Assembly: GCA_949372605.1 (NCBI GenBank)
Contig: CASIAE010000007.1
Location: 32,254-96,253 of the forward strand
Length of the DNA: 64,000 nucleotides
Reading direction: 5' to 3'
Source of the DNA: an uncultured Flavobacteriaceae bacterium
GTDB lineage: Bacteria; Bacteroidota; Bacteroidia; Flavobacteriales; Flavobacteriaceae
Positions 1 to 10,185 of the stretch are shown piece by piece. Positions within the stretch are counted from its first letter, which is position 1, and each line of letters begins with the position of its first letter. Both the position numbers and the translations under genes were made by a program. Below the pieces are notes generated by a model, which made no database searches, was not told where the DNA came from, and saw only the letters and a list, made by a program, of their open reading frames with translations.

Positions 1-1993
1 GCGCCAGCTCTAAAAAAGTTTGATGGGGAAACTCAGAACGGTGGGAGTTGTTCACCACCTCAGCAGAATTTTTTCCTAATAAATACCTTTCAAATGAAAT
101 CAGATGATGAAGCGGATCCAGCACTTCAAGTTCACTTAAGGTACTCATAGCGTTTTCAGATTCTCCGAGTTTTCTCTGGATGATTGCTTTTTGAGCAAGT
201 GCATTGACATTGTCTTGATTGTATCTGAGAGCAATTTTATTGTAATGCATGGCATCCATAAAGCTTTGTTCTACAAGTAAGATCTGAGCCAGTATTGCAT
301 TTGAGGCAGAGCGATATTTTATTGATCTTGCAGCCCAGCCCAAATGTTCTTTTGCATTAAGCAAATCGTTATTAGCAAAAAAAGCTATCCCAGCAACATA
401 GTTAAGACCATTGTGATAGGTGTCAACTTGTAGTCCCTTCGAAGCCATAGCAATGGCTTTTTCATACCTTCCATTTCTATGGTAGAGCATGGCCAGCTCT
501 GTTCTGGCCTCTAAGTGAAGCGGATTGTCCTCAAGAACCTCAAGTAGTAACGACGTTGCAGTTGAGAAATCTCGGTAACGTTGCGCGTCTTTAGCATCCA
601 AGAATTTTTTCTCAGAAGAATTGTTTTTGACTACTTCAGGAGCAGTTTTAAAATCTCTTTTGATAAGGTCTGGATTTGATTTATAGTTGAGTCTTAACGC
701 CTTAACACTAATCGAATAATCACCCTTTTGTTTTTCAAAACCAAAGGAGTAAACTCCGTTTGGAACAGTGTTAAAACCTTCATCAGATATAGAGTTAGCA
801 TAGGATAATAATAATGTGGATTGACTTTCTTTAAATGCATTTATTTTAACAAAAATACTATCAGAGCTTTCTTCTATGTTCATTGCCGCCCACTCAGAAG
901 CTTCTTTTAAACCTCCGATATCTTTGATTGGAAACCAAGCTTCGGTCCACTGATCAGAAAGGTGTGGCTCGAAGGTGGCCTGACTGATAGGGTTCTCCTC
1001 ACCAGGAGAATATTGCACAAAAAGTCTTCCGGCTTGATACTCTATGTATTGCCCGTCTTTATCTGTTAGTAGGTCCTCCCAAATCCCTCCTGCGCGGGAG
1101 AGGTTCCACAGCCATAGTTTTTGACCCGGTATTTCATCATACCTACCCCAGTGTCCAAATCCAATATTTGAATCTTTATAATAACCTCCAAAAAAATCAT
1201 TGTATTCCCCTATTATGTGGTAAGACTTGCTAGGGCCAAAATGATTTTGATTGTAATGAGAGAGATTACGATTTTGTGGATCACGCGGCCAAGACTTTGC
1301 TTCGCCACCATGGGTTAAAAATTGATCTCCAGGAGTATAAAAGACAAGATCTTCCTCAGCCGCTGCTGCAGCCGTCATCCAATTGTAATAGGACTGCTCA
1401 ACATCAGTGGGATTATACCACAAGGCTTTTGTTGTAAAAGCACTTTGATTGGGAGGGACTGTAATTTTCACTCTCCATTGGGTTCTAGAAGGCAAGTCGA
1501 TTCCTCCAACAGTGCATTCCATTGCTCCGTTTTCAAGTTCAGTTATTTTATAATCTACAGGAGTTGCTGTTCCAGGGTGATGACCAATAATACCAAAATT
1601 GAATTCTATACCACCAGAAACCCAAGGGCCCCTCATAGCAATATTTCTAAATTTTACTACGTCATTTTTATAGAGAAACTCATTTCCATTACTCTTGTCA
1701 ATTGCCCCTAAAACTTTGCCGCCAACTTCTGGAAGAATGCTTACTTCAATCCATTGGTTTTCGATTTTAATGACTTTAAAAGGCTTTTCTTTTTTTTGAA
1801 AGTCATAACCTTGAAACTTATAATAAGGATAGATTTTAGAGTTAAAGGTAAATGAAGGCAGTGGATTGGGATCTCCAAAACTGTAGGTAGGAAGTGATTG
1901 AATGGTTTCTGTTATTTTGTTTTCTTGACTCATAACAAGGGTTTGAAACATGTATGTGCCTAGAAACAAGAAAATTCTTAGATTATTTGACAT
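1..1993 (-). CDS. DUF5107 / TPR-repeat protein, exported, 3' end cut by window edge
   Basis: The reading frame is open from ATG at 1993 to the left edge, giving 664 visible residues. A hydrophobic N-terminus is followed by a long beta-rich domain that I recognise as DUF5107 (it contains GGKVLGAIDK and, further on, RGPWVSGGIEFNFG). Roughly residues 460-600 read as TPR helices, for example ARTELAMLYHRNGRYEKAIA. Proteins with this DUF5107-TPR layout are common in Bacteroidota and often sit beside carbohydrate-uptake genes; the DUF5107 fold resembles aldose-epimerase-like sugar-binding proteins, but no activity can be claimed here. It is transcribed divergently from the SusC gene across a 157-bp gap, which suggests shared control. 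The C-terminus lies outside the window. Confidence 0.85.
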   Translation of the reverse strand, partial: MSNNLRIFLFLGTYMFQTLVMSQENKITETIQSLPTYSFGDPNPLPSFTFNSKIYPYYKFQGYDFQKKEKPFKVIKIENQWIEVSILPEVGGKVLGAIDKSNGNEFLYKNDVVKFRNIAMRGPWVSGGIEFNFGIIGHHPGTATPVDYKITELENGAMECTVGGIDLPSRTQWRVKITVPPNQSAFTTKALWYNPTDVEQSYYNWMTAAAAAEEDLVFYTPGDQFLTHGGEAKSWPRDPQNRNLSHYNQNHFGPSKSYHIIGEYNDFFGGYYKDSNIGFGHWGRYDEIPGQKLWLWNLSRAGGIWEDLLTDKDGQYIEYQAGRLFVQYSPGEENPISQATFEPHLSDQWTEAWFPIKDIGGLKEASEWAAMNIEESSDSIFVKINAFKESQSTLLLSYANSISDEGFNTVPNGVYSFGFEKQKGDYSISVKALRLNYKSNPDLIKRDFKTAPEVVKNNSSEKKFLDAKDAQRYRDFSTATSLLLEVLEDNPLHLEARTELAMLYHRNGRYEKAIAMASKGLQVDTYHNGLNYVAGIAFFANNDLLNAKEHLGWAARSIKYRSASNAILAQILLVEQSFMDAMHYNKIALRYNQDNVNALAQKAIIQRKLGESENAMSTLSELEVLDPLHHLISFERYLLGKNSAEVVNNSHRSEFPHQTFLELA

Positions 1994-2013
1994 TGCTAGA
2001 GTTTTATTTTTTA

Positions 2014-2031
2014 TTACATAAATGTATGTAA
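2014..2031. promoter_or_regulatory. perfect inverted repeat in divergent promoter region (candidate operator)
   Basis: TTACATA and TATGTAA are exact inverted copies separated by AATG. The site lies 21 bp upstream of the DUF5107 gene start and 119 bp upstream of the SusC start, inside the divergent intergenic region. Its form fits a dimeric regulator, but the regulator is not encoded in the window and the region is AT-rich, so chance is possible. Confidence 0.35.
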
Positions 2032-2150
2032 ATAATACCCAGAAATAAATTCAATCAAAACACACACGGCAATTAGTTTATTTTTCTTTAACATTTTTTT
2101 TAAGAAGTGTAGATAATTTTATTATTTTAGCATCTTAACTAAAATATATT

Positions 2151-5100
2151 ATGAAACAAAAAATCAAACAAACATTGATGGCTACTTGCTTTTTGTTAAG
2201 CGGAGTCATTTTTGCACAAGTGAAAACGGTCGCTGGAACCGTCACTGACTCAGATGGAGTTCCTCTTCCAGGTGCCTCTATAGTATTAACCGAGACCAAT
2301 GAAGGCTCTACTACTGATTTTGACGGAAATTATTCTATTTCTGCTCAAGAAGGAGCTACCGTTGAATTCAGTTATGTTGGTTATGAAAGCCAGCAAGTTG
2401 TTGTTGGAGAAGGTTCAACTATTAATGTCACACTAGTTCAGGGTAATGCATTAAGCGAGGTAGTTGTAACCTCTTTTGGTATCAAAAGGGAAGAAAAAAC
2501 ACTTGCTTATTCAACTCAAACTGTAGATTCCGAGCAATTAACTCAAGCAAGAGACATTAGTATCGCAAACAGTTTGAATGGACGTGCTGCTGGAGTTGAG
2601 ATACGTAAAAGTAGTTCAGGTGCAGGGGGTTCAACAAAAATTGTTCTAAGGGGTAATAAATCTTTGTCTGGTAATAGCCAACCTCTTATTGTAATTGATG
2701 GTGTTCCCATGGTAAACAATGTAGGTGGTCAACCCGGAATGTGGGGAGGTATTGATGAAGGAGATGGTCTTTCTCAAGTTAATCCAGATGATGTTGAAAG
2801 CATCACGATACTTAAAGGAGCAAATGCTTCTATTCTATATGGTAGCCAAGGTGCAAATGGTGTTGTTGTTATTACAACTAAATCAGGAGAGGAAGGTGAC
2901 ACAAAAATTACTTTTAACTCAGGAATTACATTTGAAAGCGTAATTGCTTTGCCAGAGCTTCAATATGATTATGGTAGAGCCGCAGGAGAGGATGAAAGCT
3001 GGTCTCCAACCAAGAATGCAGCCGCTGCGAATGGTGAATTTGTTGATGATTTTTTCCAAACAGGTGTAAACTATGTTAACTCTGTTTCTGTAAGTGGAGG
3101 AAATAAAACTACAACTGCTTATTTTTCTTACTACAATGCTACATCTGGTGGTATAATGGATAATTTTGGTTACAAGAAGAACAACTTGTCTTTCAAGCAA
3201 TCCACTAAATTCTTTAACGATAAGATGACTCTTTCTTCTAACATCATTTTAACTGAAGAGCAGACAGACAATAGAGGACCTTCAGGATACTATTTAAATC
3301 CTTTAATTGGGTTGTATACGTTCCCAAGAGATGGAAGTTGGAGCTCTATGAAGACTTATCAGACTTTTAACGCCGCCACTAACGTGATGGATCAAAACTG
3401 GGTAGGAAATAATCACTTTCAATCAAATCCTTATTGGCTAATGAACAATCAACCAAAAGAAGATAAAGTTCAAAGAGCAATTGGAAGTGTGAATTTGGCA
3501 TATCAGATTAGCGAAAAACTTTCATTAAAAGCTCGAGCTAGTTATGACTTTGCAAATAAGTCTTATGAACAGCAACATGCTGCAGGTTCTAACCAAACAA
3601 ACACTGGTTCCAATGGAAGATGGGATTATAAAAAATTCAATGATGAATTATTTTATTCTGATGCGATATTATCTTTTAACGATAACTACGGAGACTTTAG
3701 TGTAAATGCTATTGCTGGAGCTAGTTTGCAACAAACAACTTTTGGTTCAGGGGTTAATGTAACTACTGGAAGTGACGGAGAATTATTTTATGCAAACGAG
3801 TTTAATTTCCAAAATATTCCAGCAAATATTCAGGTTCAATCAACACTTGGATCACAAATTGAAAAGCAAGCTGTATTTGGTAATGTTGTTGTAGGCTATA
3901 AAGACGCAATATTTTTGGATATTTCAGGAAGAAATGACTACGCATCGACATTAGCTGGGACAGGAAATGATTCATATTTTTATCCTTCTGTTGGAGCATC
4001 ATTTGTTCTCTCTCAATTGATGGAATTACCTTCTCAGATTAGCTTCCTTAAATTAAGAGCTTCATCTGCATCTGTAGGTAATGAGGTTCCTTACAATAGA
4101 ATTAGCCCAACAAACACAATCAATGCATCTGGGGGTGTTGTAAGAAACACTCAAACGCCATTTACAAATCTTAAGCCAGAAATGATCGAAACTTTTGAAA
4201 TTGGTTTAGATTTAAGATTGTTTAATAATAAACTCGGATTAGATGTTGCTTATTACGACATCACGAGTTCAGATCAGTTTCTTTCATTGGCTGCACCGTC
4301 TGGATCGGGTTATACTTCCTATTTTGTAAATGCTGGTAAAATTGTAAATAACGGTATTGAGGTTACCATTACTAATTCTATTATTGATACCGCCAACTTC
4401 AAATGGAATAGTACCCTTAACATTACTCAAAACACCAATGAGATTGTGGAAATTCATCCTGACATTGCAAATCTTGGAACTGGAGCCTCTGAAGGTTTTC
4501 AATCTCGTTTTCAAAAAGGTGGGTCTATTGGAGATTTTTACACAAAGATGTTTAAGAGAGATGCTCAAGGAAGAATTGAGATGGTAGATGGTACACCACT
4601 AACTACAGCAACTGACGAATTAGGTGGTAATGCTGAACCAGATGTAAGTCTTGGTTGGGCAAATAACTTTAATATTGGTGAAAACTTGTCTGTAGGCTTT
4701 ATTATTAATGCTAAATTTGGCGGAAAAGTATTTAGTCAAACAGAATCAATGTTGGATGGTAACGGAGTTTCTCTTAGATCTGGCCAAGCCAGAGATGCAG
4801 GATTCGTAGCTGTAAATGGTGTTCAAGGCGGAGTTGCAGTTTCTCAAGCAGACCCAAAAACTTGGTATCAAGCGACAGGGGATAGAATCGGAATTGGTGA
4901 GTCTTACATATATGATAGAACGAACATCAGACTATCTCAAATGTCAATTGCATACAAGCTTGACCCAATTAAGCTTGGTCTTCCTGTTGATAATGCGACA
5001 ATATCTGTGATTGGAAATAATCTTTTCTATTCAGCTGTAGCGCCTTTTGATCCTGAGTTGGCAATGAGCACAAATAGAAACTCTCAAGGTTTAGACAACT

Positions 5101-5153
5101 TCAACTTACCTTCTACAAGGACAATTGGTATGAACCTTAGATTAACCTTTTAA
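2151..5153 (+). CDS. SusC/RagA-type TonB-dependent outer membrane receptor
   Basis: This is a 1000-residue protein with a signal peptide ending near FAQ (residue 23). A carboxypeptidase-regulatory-like domain follows (about 25-100, with GTVTDSDGVPLPGASI), then the TonB-box-like EVVVTSFG, the plug domain (about 105-220, with RGNKSLSGNSQPLIVIDG) and a 22-strand barrel ending in an aromatic-terminated strand (NLRLTF). Receptors of this class import oligomers across the outer membrane as a pair with the SusD protein encoded 9 bp downstream. The substrate cannot be read from sequence. The length is normal for the family. The partner TonB could be the protein at 21908-22612, but that is inference. 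Confidence 0.97.
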   Translation: MKQKIKQTLMATCFLLSGVIFAQVKTVAGTVTDSDGVPLPGASIVLTETNEGSTTDFDGNYSISAQEGATVEFSYVGYESQQVVVGEGSTINVTLVQGNALSEVVVTSFGIKREEKTLAYSTQTVDSEQLTQARDISIANSLNGRAAGVEIRKSSSGAGGSTKIVLRGNKSLSGNSQPLIVIDGVPMVNNVGGQPGMWGGIDEGDGLSQVNPDDVESITILKGANASILYGSQGANGVVVITTKSGEEGDTKITFNSGITFESVIALPELQYDYGRAAGEDESWSPTKNAAAANGEFVDDFFQTGVNYVNSVSVSGGNKTTTAYFSYYNATSGGIMDNFGYKKNNLSFKQSTKFFNDKMTLSSNIILTEEQTDNRGPSGYYLNPLIGLYTFPRDGSWSSMKTYQTFNAATNVMDQNWVGNNHFQSNPYWLMNNQPKEDKVQRAIGSVNLAYQISEKLSLKARASYDFANKSYEQQHAAGSNQTNTGSNGRWDYKKFNDELFYSDAILSFNDNYGDFSVNAIAGASLQQTTFGSGVNVTTGSDGELFYANEFNFQNIPANIQVQSTLGSQIEKQAVFGNVVVGYKDAIFLDISGRNDYASTLAGTGNDSYFYPSVGASFVLSQLMELPSQISFLKLRASSASVGNEVPYNRISPTNTINASGGVVRNTQTPFTNLKPEMIETFEIGLDLRLFNNKLGLDVAYYDITSSDQFLSLAAPSGSGYTSYFVNAGKIVNNGIEVTITNSIIDTANFKWNSTLNITQNTNEIVEIHPDIANLGTGASEGFQSRFQKGGSIGDFYTKMFKRDAQGRIEMVDGTPLTTATDELGGNAEPDVSLGWANNFNIGENLSVGFIINAKFGGKVFSQTESMLDGNGVSLRSGQARDAGFVAVNGVQGGVAVSQADPKTWYQATGDRIGIGESYIYDRTNIRLSQMSIAYKLDPIKLGLPVDNATISVIGNNLFYSAVAPFDPELAMSTNRNSQGLDNFNLPSTRTIGMNLRLTF

Positions 5154-5162
5154 ATAAAAAAA

Positions 5163-6743
5163 ATGAAAAACAAATTAATATATTTACTATTAGTGGTATT
5201 GGTATCATTAAGTTCTTGTACGGATGATTTCGAACAACTTAATACCAATCCTTATCAAATCACGGATGAATCATTAAAGCAAAACTTTAATCATATTGGT
5301 GCATTTTTTCCATCATTGCTAAAACCAATTATTGGGCACCAAACTCATCACAACCTTATTAATGACTCTTATGTGAGACATTTTGGGACTCCTACTCCTT
5401 TTGTTGGAGGAGTTAACAACACCACCTATTATATCAGATGGAATGATAACTATTGGAATACTTTGTATGGCAGTATTATGTCGCCATCAAAGCAAGTTAT
5501 TGATATTGCTGAAGCTGACGGATATGAAATGTTTGTTGAGTGGGCTAATCTTATTAGGGTTGTAGTAGCTTCCAGAGCAACAGCCTTCTACGGGCCGCTT
5601 ATCTATTCTAATTATGGGAAAACTCCCGCAATGTACGATAGTGAGGAAGACCTTCACACTACATTTTTCGCTCAATTAGATAAAATTGTATCTACTTTCA
5701 GCGCAAAAACAGATTACTCAGGATTCAAGGATTTTGATGCTACCTATAATGGAAGTATTCCCCATTGGATTAAACTTGCTAATTCATTGCGGTTACAACT
5801 TGCCGTTAGAATATCTAAAGTAAATCCTACTTTGGCTAAGGCTCAAGCTGAAAAAGCATTTAAAGATCCTGGTGGTCTTATTACTACAAACGATGATAAC
5901 TTTAATATTTCTCTTTATGGTACCCCAATGCAAGAAGTTACGATTTCTTTCTCTTGGGGAGATACTCGTATGAGCGCATCGATGGAATCTATTTTAGGAG
6001 GTTATGATGACCCTCGTGCTGGAAAGTACTGGGATTCTGTTGATGGATCTTTGGTTACTGACCACCCTACTTTTCCTTACAAAGGAATTAGAAATGGTGC
6101 TTTACTAGGGGCTAAAGGTTTACGTCAACCATATTCGAACATAAGCTCTAACTTTAAAACTGCCACAGAACGTAAGGTTTTAGATGCGGCTGAAGTTCAC
6201 TTGTGTCTTGCTGAAGGAGTTCTAAGAGGATGGGATATAACTGGTACTGCTGAAGCGCATTATAAAATGGGTGTTAAGGCTTCTTTTGCATACTGGGGTG
6301 CTGGTGGAGTAGACACTTACCTTGCTAACAGTACAGGTACACCATTAAACTATGATGATGTAATAGCAGAAGGAGATGTTAATGATTTTACGACTAGAAT
6401 TACAAACACTGTTGCTTGGGATGAAGCAGCAAGTAATGAAATTAAGTTAGAGAAAATTATTACTCAAAAATGGATTGCTAGTTTTACCAATTCAGTTGAG
6501 TCTTGGGTTGATCACAGAAGAACGGGATATCCAAAGTTACCTTACAATTATAAAAATGACAGTAGTACATCACCGTTTGGTACAGTTGCAGATGATGATT
6601 TTTTAAGAAGACATCCTTTTCCTCAAAAAGAAACCACTGGCAACCCAACAGGTGTTGCGGATGCTATAACCAAATTATCGAATGGGAAGAATGAAATTGG
6701 AACTCGTTTATGGTGGGATACAGGAGTAGAAAGTAATTTCTAA
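5163..6743 (+). CDS. SusD/RagB-family nutrient-binding lipoprotein (SusD-like_2 type)
   Basis: This is a 526-residue outer-membrane lipoprotein. The lipobox cysteine is residue 19 (VSLSSC), followed by the family-typical DDFEQLNTNP. The N-terminal motif and the helical TPR-like body match the SusD-like_2 branch (SusD/RagB nutrient-binding lipoproteins), not the classical starch SusD. It caps the SusC barrel and captures the ligand at the cell surface. It begins 9 bp after the SusC stop and is clearly co-transcribed with it. A strong terminator follows the gene, so the SusC/SusD pair is probably made in excess over the downstream genes. Confidence 0.95.
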   Translation: MKNKLIYLLLVVLVSLSSCTDDFEQLNTNPYQITDESLKQNFNHIGAFFPSLLKPIIGHQTHHNLINDSYVRHFGTPTPFVGGVNNTTYYIRWNDNYWNTLYGSIMSPSKQVIDIAEADGYEMFVEWANLIRVVVASRATAFYGPLIYSNYGKTPAMYDSEEDLHTTFFAQLDKIVSTFSAKTDYSGFKDFDATYNGSIPHWIKLANSLRLQLAVRISKVNPTLAKAQAEKAFKDPGGLITTNDDNFNISLYGTPMQEVTISFSWGDTRMSASMESILGGYDDPRAGKYWDSVDGSLVTDHPTFPYKGIRNGALLGAKGLRQPYSNISSNFKTATERKVLDAAEVHLCLAEGVLRGWDITGTAEAHYKMGVKASFAYWGAGGVDTYLANSTGTPLNYDDVIAEGDVNDFTTRITNTVAWDEAASNEIKLEKIITQKWIASFTNSVESWVDHRRTGYPKLPYNYKNDSSTSPFGTVADDDFLRRHPFPQKETTGNPTGVADAITKLSNGKNEIGTRLWWDTGVESNF

Positions 6744-6784
6744 ATCTTTATCTATATAAATTCAATAATTTATTTTGAATTACA

Positions 6785-6819
6785 AAAGCCCGTAAGTTTC
6801 TTACGGGCTTTGTTTTTTT
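6785..6819 (+). terminator. rho-independent terminator after SusD
   Basis: An 11-bp perfect stem (AAAGCCCGTAA / TTACGGGCTTT) with a GTTTC loop is followed by a run of seven T. It lies between the SusD gene and the FG-GAP gene, so the latter is reached by read-through or by a promoter of its own that I do not see. Confidence 0.9.
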
Positions 6820-6869
6820 AACTAAATTGTAACTGAAAAAATTATTAAAAAAACAACAGATTAAATTAA

Positions 6870-9800
6870 ATGAAACAAAACATATTCAGTTCTAAGCTTA
6901 TCCTAATGCTATTAATTTTTTCAGGCTGTAGCTCTTCAGCAGACAACTTATTTACCTTAATGAGTTCAGGTAAAACAGGAGTTAATTTTAAAAATTTATT
7001 AGGTGAAACCGAACAGTTCAATATACTAAATTATGGTTATCTCTATAATGGCGGAGGAGTTGCAATAGGGGACATCAATAACGACGGCTTAGCAGATATA
7101 TATTTTACGGGCAATATGGTAGGAAGTAGACTTTACCTCAATAAGGGTGGGCTTGAATTTGATGAAATTGCTGAGAGTGCAGGTGTTTTCGCTGCAGGAT
7201 TATGGAATACAGGAACTACGATGGCTGATGTTAATGGCGATGGTTTTTTGGATATCTACGTCTCAAGATCTGCGGCTAGGAACCCTGAGAAAAGACGGAA
7301 TCAATTGTTTATCAATAATGGTGACCTTACCTTTACTGAGATGGGAAAATCATACGGTGTTGATGATTCAGGCTATTCTACCCAAGGTGCTTTTTTTGAT
7401 TATGACAATGATGGTGATTTGGATTTGTATGTCATGAATCACTCCAGTCAAGATTACGCTGGGCTAGGGAAAATATCTAAACATCATAAGAAACAAAAAA
7501 ATCCAGCTTATTCTGATAAGTTATTAAGAAATGACAATGGAAAGTTTGTAGACGTAAGCGATAAGGCGGGTTTGATTTCTAATATTCTAGGTTTTGGATT
7601 AGGCATTGGAATTTCTGATTTAAATAATGATAATTGGTTAGATATTTACATTTCGAACGATTATAACGAACAAGATTACTTATACCTCAATAATGGAGAC
7701 GGCACTTTTTCTGAAAGCTTAGAAGAGTATATTGGACATATTTCTTTATACTCCATGGGTTCTGATATTGCGGATATTAACAATGACGGCTATACAGATA
7801 TCATGACATTAGATATGCTGCCAGAAAGCAATCATCGCATAAAGATGGTATCAGGTCCAGATAATTATGAAAAATTAAGTCATTTAAAAAAGAATGATTT
7901 TTATCATCAAACGATGCGTAATATGTTACAGCTAAATCGCGGTGGAGAATATTTTTCCGAAATAGGACAATTTTCAGGGATATCCAATACAGATTGGAGT
8001 TGGGCTAGTTTGTTTACTGATTTTGATAATGATGGTTTTAAAGATCTTTTCATCACCAATGGTTACAGAAAAGATTATACCAACATGGACTTTATGAATT
8101 ACATCGTCCAAGAAAAATTAAACGAGCGAAAAACAAAACAAAAAATTATTCTCACAGAGTTAATTGACAAAATGCCTTCTACTGTAGAGGAAAATTACAC
8201 CTATAGAAACAACGGAGACCTTACCTTTTCTAAAATGAATAGAGAATGGGGACTCGATCAAAAGACTTTGTCAAACGGAGCAGCTTATGCTGATCTAGAT
8301 AATGATGGTGACATGGACTTGGTGGTAAATAATATTGATGAAAAAGCATATATCTACAGGAATAACTCCGAAAAATTCAATCAAAATAATTACTTAAGTA
8401 TCTCATTAGTTGGAGAAGGAAAAAACAAATTTGGTTTGGGTGCCAAAGTGATTATCAAGGTAGAGGACAAGATCATCACCCAAGAAATGATAAACACTCG
8501 AGGTTATCAATCTTCAGTTGATTTTAAATTGGTTTTTGGACTGGGAAAAGCTCAAAAAATTCAAGAATTAAAAGTTATTTGGCCAAATTTTCAGGTCCAA
8601 ATTTTAAAAGACTTAAAACCCAATCAAGCAATTCAATTAAAGCAAATAGAGGCTAATATTTCTTTTGAAAAAGAAACTAAATCACCACCACTTCTTTTTG
8701 AGGAAATCATTGACCAAAACATTGCTATAAATAAACACACAGAAAACTATTATAATGATTTTAAAAGAGAGATTATGCTCCCGCATAAGTTATCTACTCT
8801 GGGGCCAAAAACTGCTGTAGGAGACATAAATAGTGACGGTCTAGAGGATTTTTACATTGGAGGAGCTAAGGGGACCCCTGGAAATTTATTTATTCAAAAG
8901 AAATCAAAAAAATTCATTAAATCTTTGCAAAAGGTTTTTGAATCAGACCAAGCCTCGGAAGATATAGATGCACACTTTTTTGATGCAGATGGTGATGGAG
9001 ATCAGGATTTATATGTTGTTAGTGGTGGGAATGAATTTAAAGAAATCGATACATTACTTCAAGACAGACTCTACCTTAACAACGGAAAAGGAAACTTTGT
9101 TAAGTCTAGTGATCAATTACCTCAAATAATAAGTAGTGGATCTTGCGTAAAATCAGCTGATTATGACAATGATGGTGATTTAGATTTATTTGTTGGCGGA
9201 CGCTTGATTCCCAATCAATATCCCTATACGCCGAAAAGTTATCTCTTACAAAATGACGGCAAGGGTCATTTTACAGATGTGACCTCACAAAAGGCAACAC
9301 AACTTGAAGAGGTTGGTATGGTTACTGATGCAATTTGGGCTGATTTTAATTCCGATGGCTTACAAGATCTGATCTTGGTGGGGGAGTGGATGCCCATTAC
9401 CCTTTTCGAAAACAAAAACGGGAAACTGATCAATAGTTCACAAGATAAGGGGCTCGATGATTCGGAAGGTTGGTGGAACTCAATTACATCAGCCGATTTC
9501 GATCAAGATGGTGACCTGGATTTTATCGCAGGAAACTTTGGATTAAATTCTCAATTAAAAACTTCTATCAAATATCCCGTTAGTATTTATGCTAAAGATT
9601 TTGATGAAAACGGATCTGTTGATCCGATTCTATGTTGTTATTACGGTGATAAAAATTACCCCACTTTTTCTAAAGACGACATCCAGCAACAATTAAGTAT
9701 GTTGAAGAACAGGTTTGTTCGTTATTCTGAATATGCTGATTTAACAATTGACAAAATTTTTACACCTGAAGAGTTTAAGGGTTCAAAAATTCTTTTAGCT

Positions 9801-10178
9801 AAAAACTTTCAAACCAGTTATATAGAGAACCTAGGAAACAATCAATTTAAAATTACGCCATTACCTATTGAAACTCAATTGGCGCCAATCTATGGAATCA
9901 CTACAGGCGATTTTAATGGAGACGGGAACTTAGATGTTGTTATGGGAGGCAATTTCACCGGAAGTCGTGTCAAGTATGGACATTACGATGCCTTAAAGGG
10001 GGTCTGTCTTCTTGGAGATGGAAAAGGGAACTTTGAATTTTTAGATGTTGATAAATCAGGCCTTAAAGTAAATGGAGAAGTTAGAGATATTGATTTATTT
10101 TTAAATGACAAAGGAGAGCAAACACTTCTTTTTTCAAGAAATAATGATGCACCACAACTTTTTAAATTGAACAAATAG
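6870..10178 (+). CDS. FG-GAP/VCBS-repeat, ASPIC/UnbV-domain lipoprotein (CRTAC1-like)
   Basis: This is a 1102-residue exported protein with lipobox cysteine 20 (LLIFSGC). Many calcium-binding loops of the form D-x-N-x-D-G-x-x-D recur along its length (DINNDGLADIY, DVNGDGFLDIY, DYDNDGDLDLY, DFDNDGFKDLF and others), as in integrin-like beta-propellers. Around residues 515-590 there is an ASPIC/UnbV segment (GLGAKVIIKV ... FGLGKAQKIQELKVIWPN), after which a second set of repeats follows. Such proteins are frequent next to SusC/SusD pairs in marine Bacteroidota. They are presumed to bind ligands or other surface proteins, but no function has been shown from this sequence. The dioxygenase gene begins 7 bp downstream. 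Confidence 0.93.
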   Translation: MKQNIFSSKLILMLLIFSGCSSSADNLFTLMSSGKTGVNFKNLLGETEQFNILNYGYLYNGGGVAIGDINNDGLADIYFTGNMVGSRLYLNKGGLEFDEIAESAGVFAAGLWNTGTTMADVNGDGFLDIYVSRSAARNPEKRRNQLFINNGDLTFTEMGKSYGVDDSGYSTQGAFFDYDNDGDLDLYVMNHSSQDYAGLGKISKHHKKQKNPAYSDKLLRNDNGKFVDVSDKAGLISNILGFGLGIGISDLNNDNWLDIYISNDYNEQDYLYLNNGDGTFSESLEEYIGHISLYSMGSDIADINNDGYTDIMTLDMLPESNHRIKMVSGPDNYEKLSHLKKNDFYHQTMRNMLQLNRGGEYFSEIGQFSGISNTDWSWASLFTDFDNDGFKDLFITNGYRKDYTNMDFMNYIVQEKLNERKTKQKIILTELIDKMPSTVEENYTYRNNGDLTFSKMNREWGLDQKTLSNGAAYADLDNDGDMDLVVNNIDEKAYIYRNNSEKFNQNNYLSISLVGEGKNKFGLGAKVIIKVEDKIITQEMINTRGYQSSVDFKLVFGLGKAQKIQELKVIWPNFQVQILKDLKPNQAIQLKQIEANISFEKETKSPPLLFEEIIDQNIAINKHTENYYNDFKREIMLPHKLSTLGPKTAVGDINSDGLEDFYIGGAKGTPGNLFIQKKSKKFIKSLQKVFESDQASEDIDAHFFDADGDGDQDLYVVSGGNEFKEIDTLLQDRLYLNNGKGNFVKSSDQLPQIISSGSCVKSADYDNDGDLDLFVGGRLIPNQYPYTPKSYLLQNDGKGHFTDVTSQKATQLEEVGMVTDAIWADFNSDGLQDLILVGEWMPITLFENKNGKLINSSQDKGLDDSEGWWNSITSADFDQDGDLDFIAGNFGLNSQLKTSIKYPVSIYAKDFDENGSVDPILCCYYGDKNYPTFSKDDIQQQLSMLKNRFVRYSEYADLTIDKIFTPEEFKGSKILLAKNFQTSYIENLGNNQFKITPLPIETQLAPIYGITTGDFNGDGNLDVVMGGNFTGSRVKYGHYDALKGVCLLGDGKGNFEFLDVDKSGLKVNGEVRDIDLFLNDKGEQTLLFSRNNDAPQLFKLNK

Positions 10179-10185
10179 ATCGGTT

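Noticed and set aside
1322..1711. 129-codon plus-strand open frame
   Set aside because: It lies entirely antisense to the DUF5107 gene, whose minus-strand frame is far longer and family-like.
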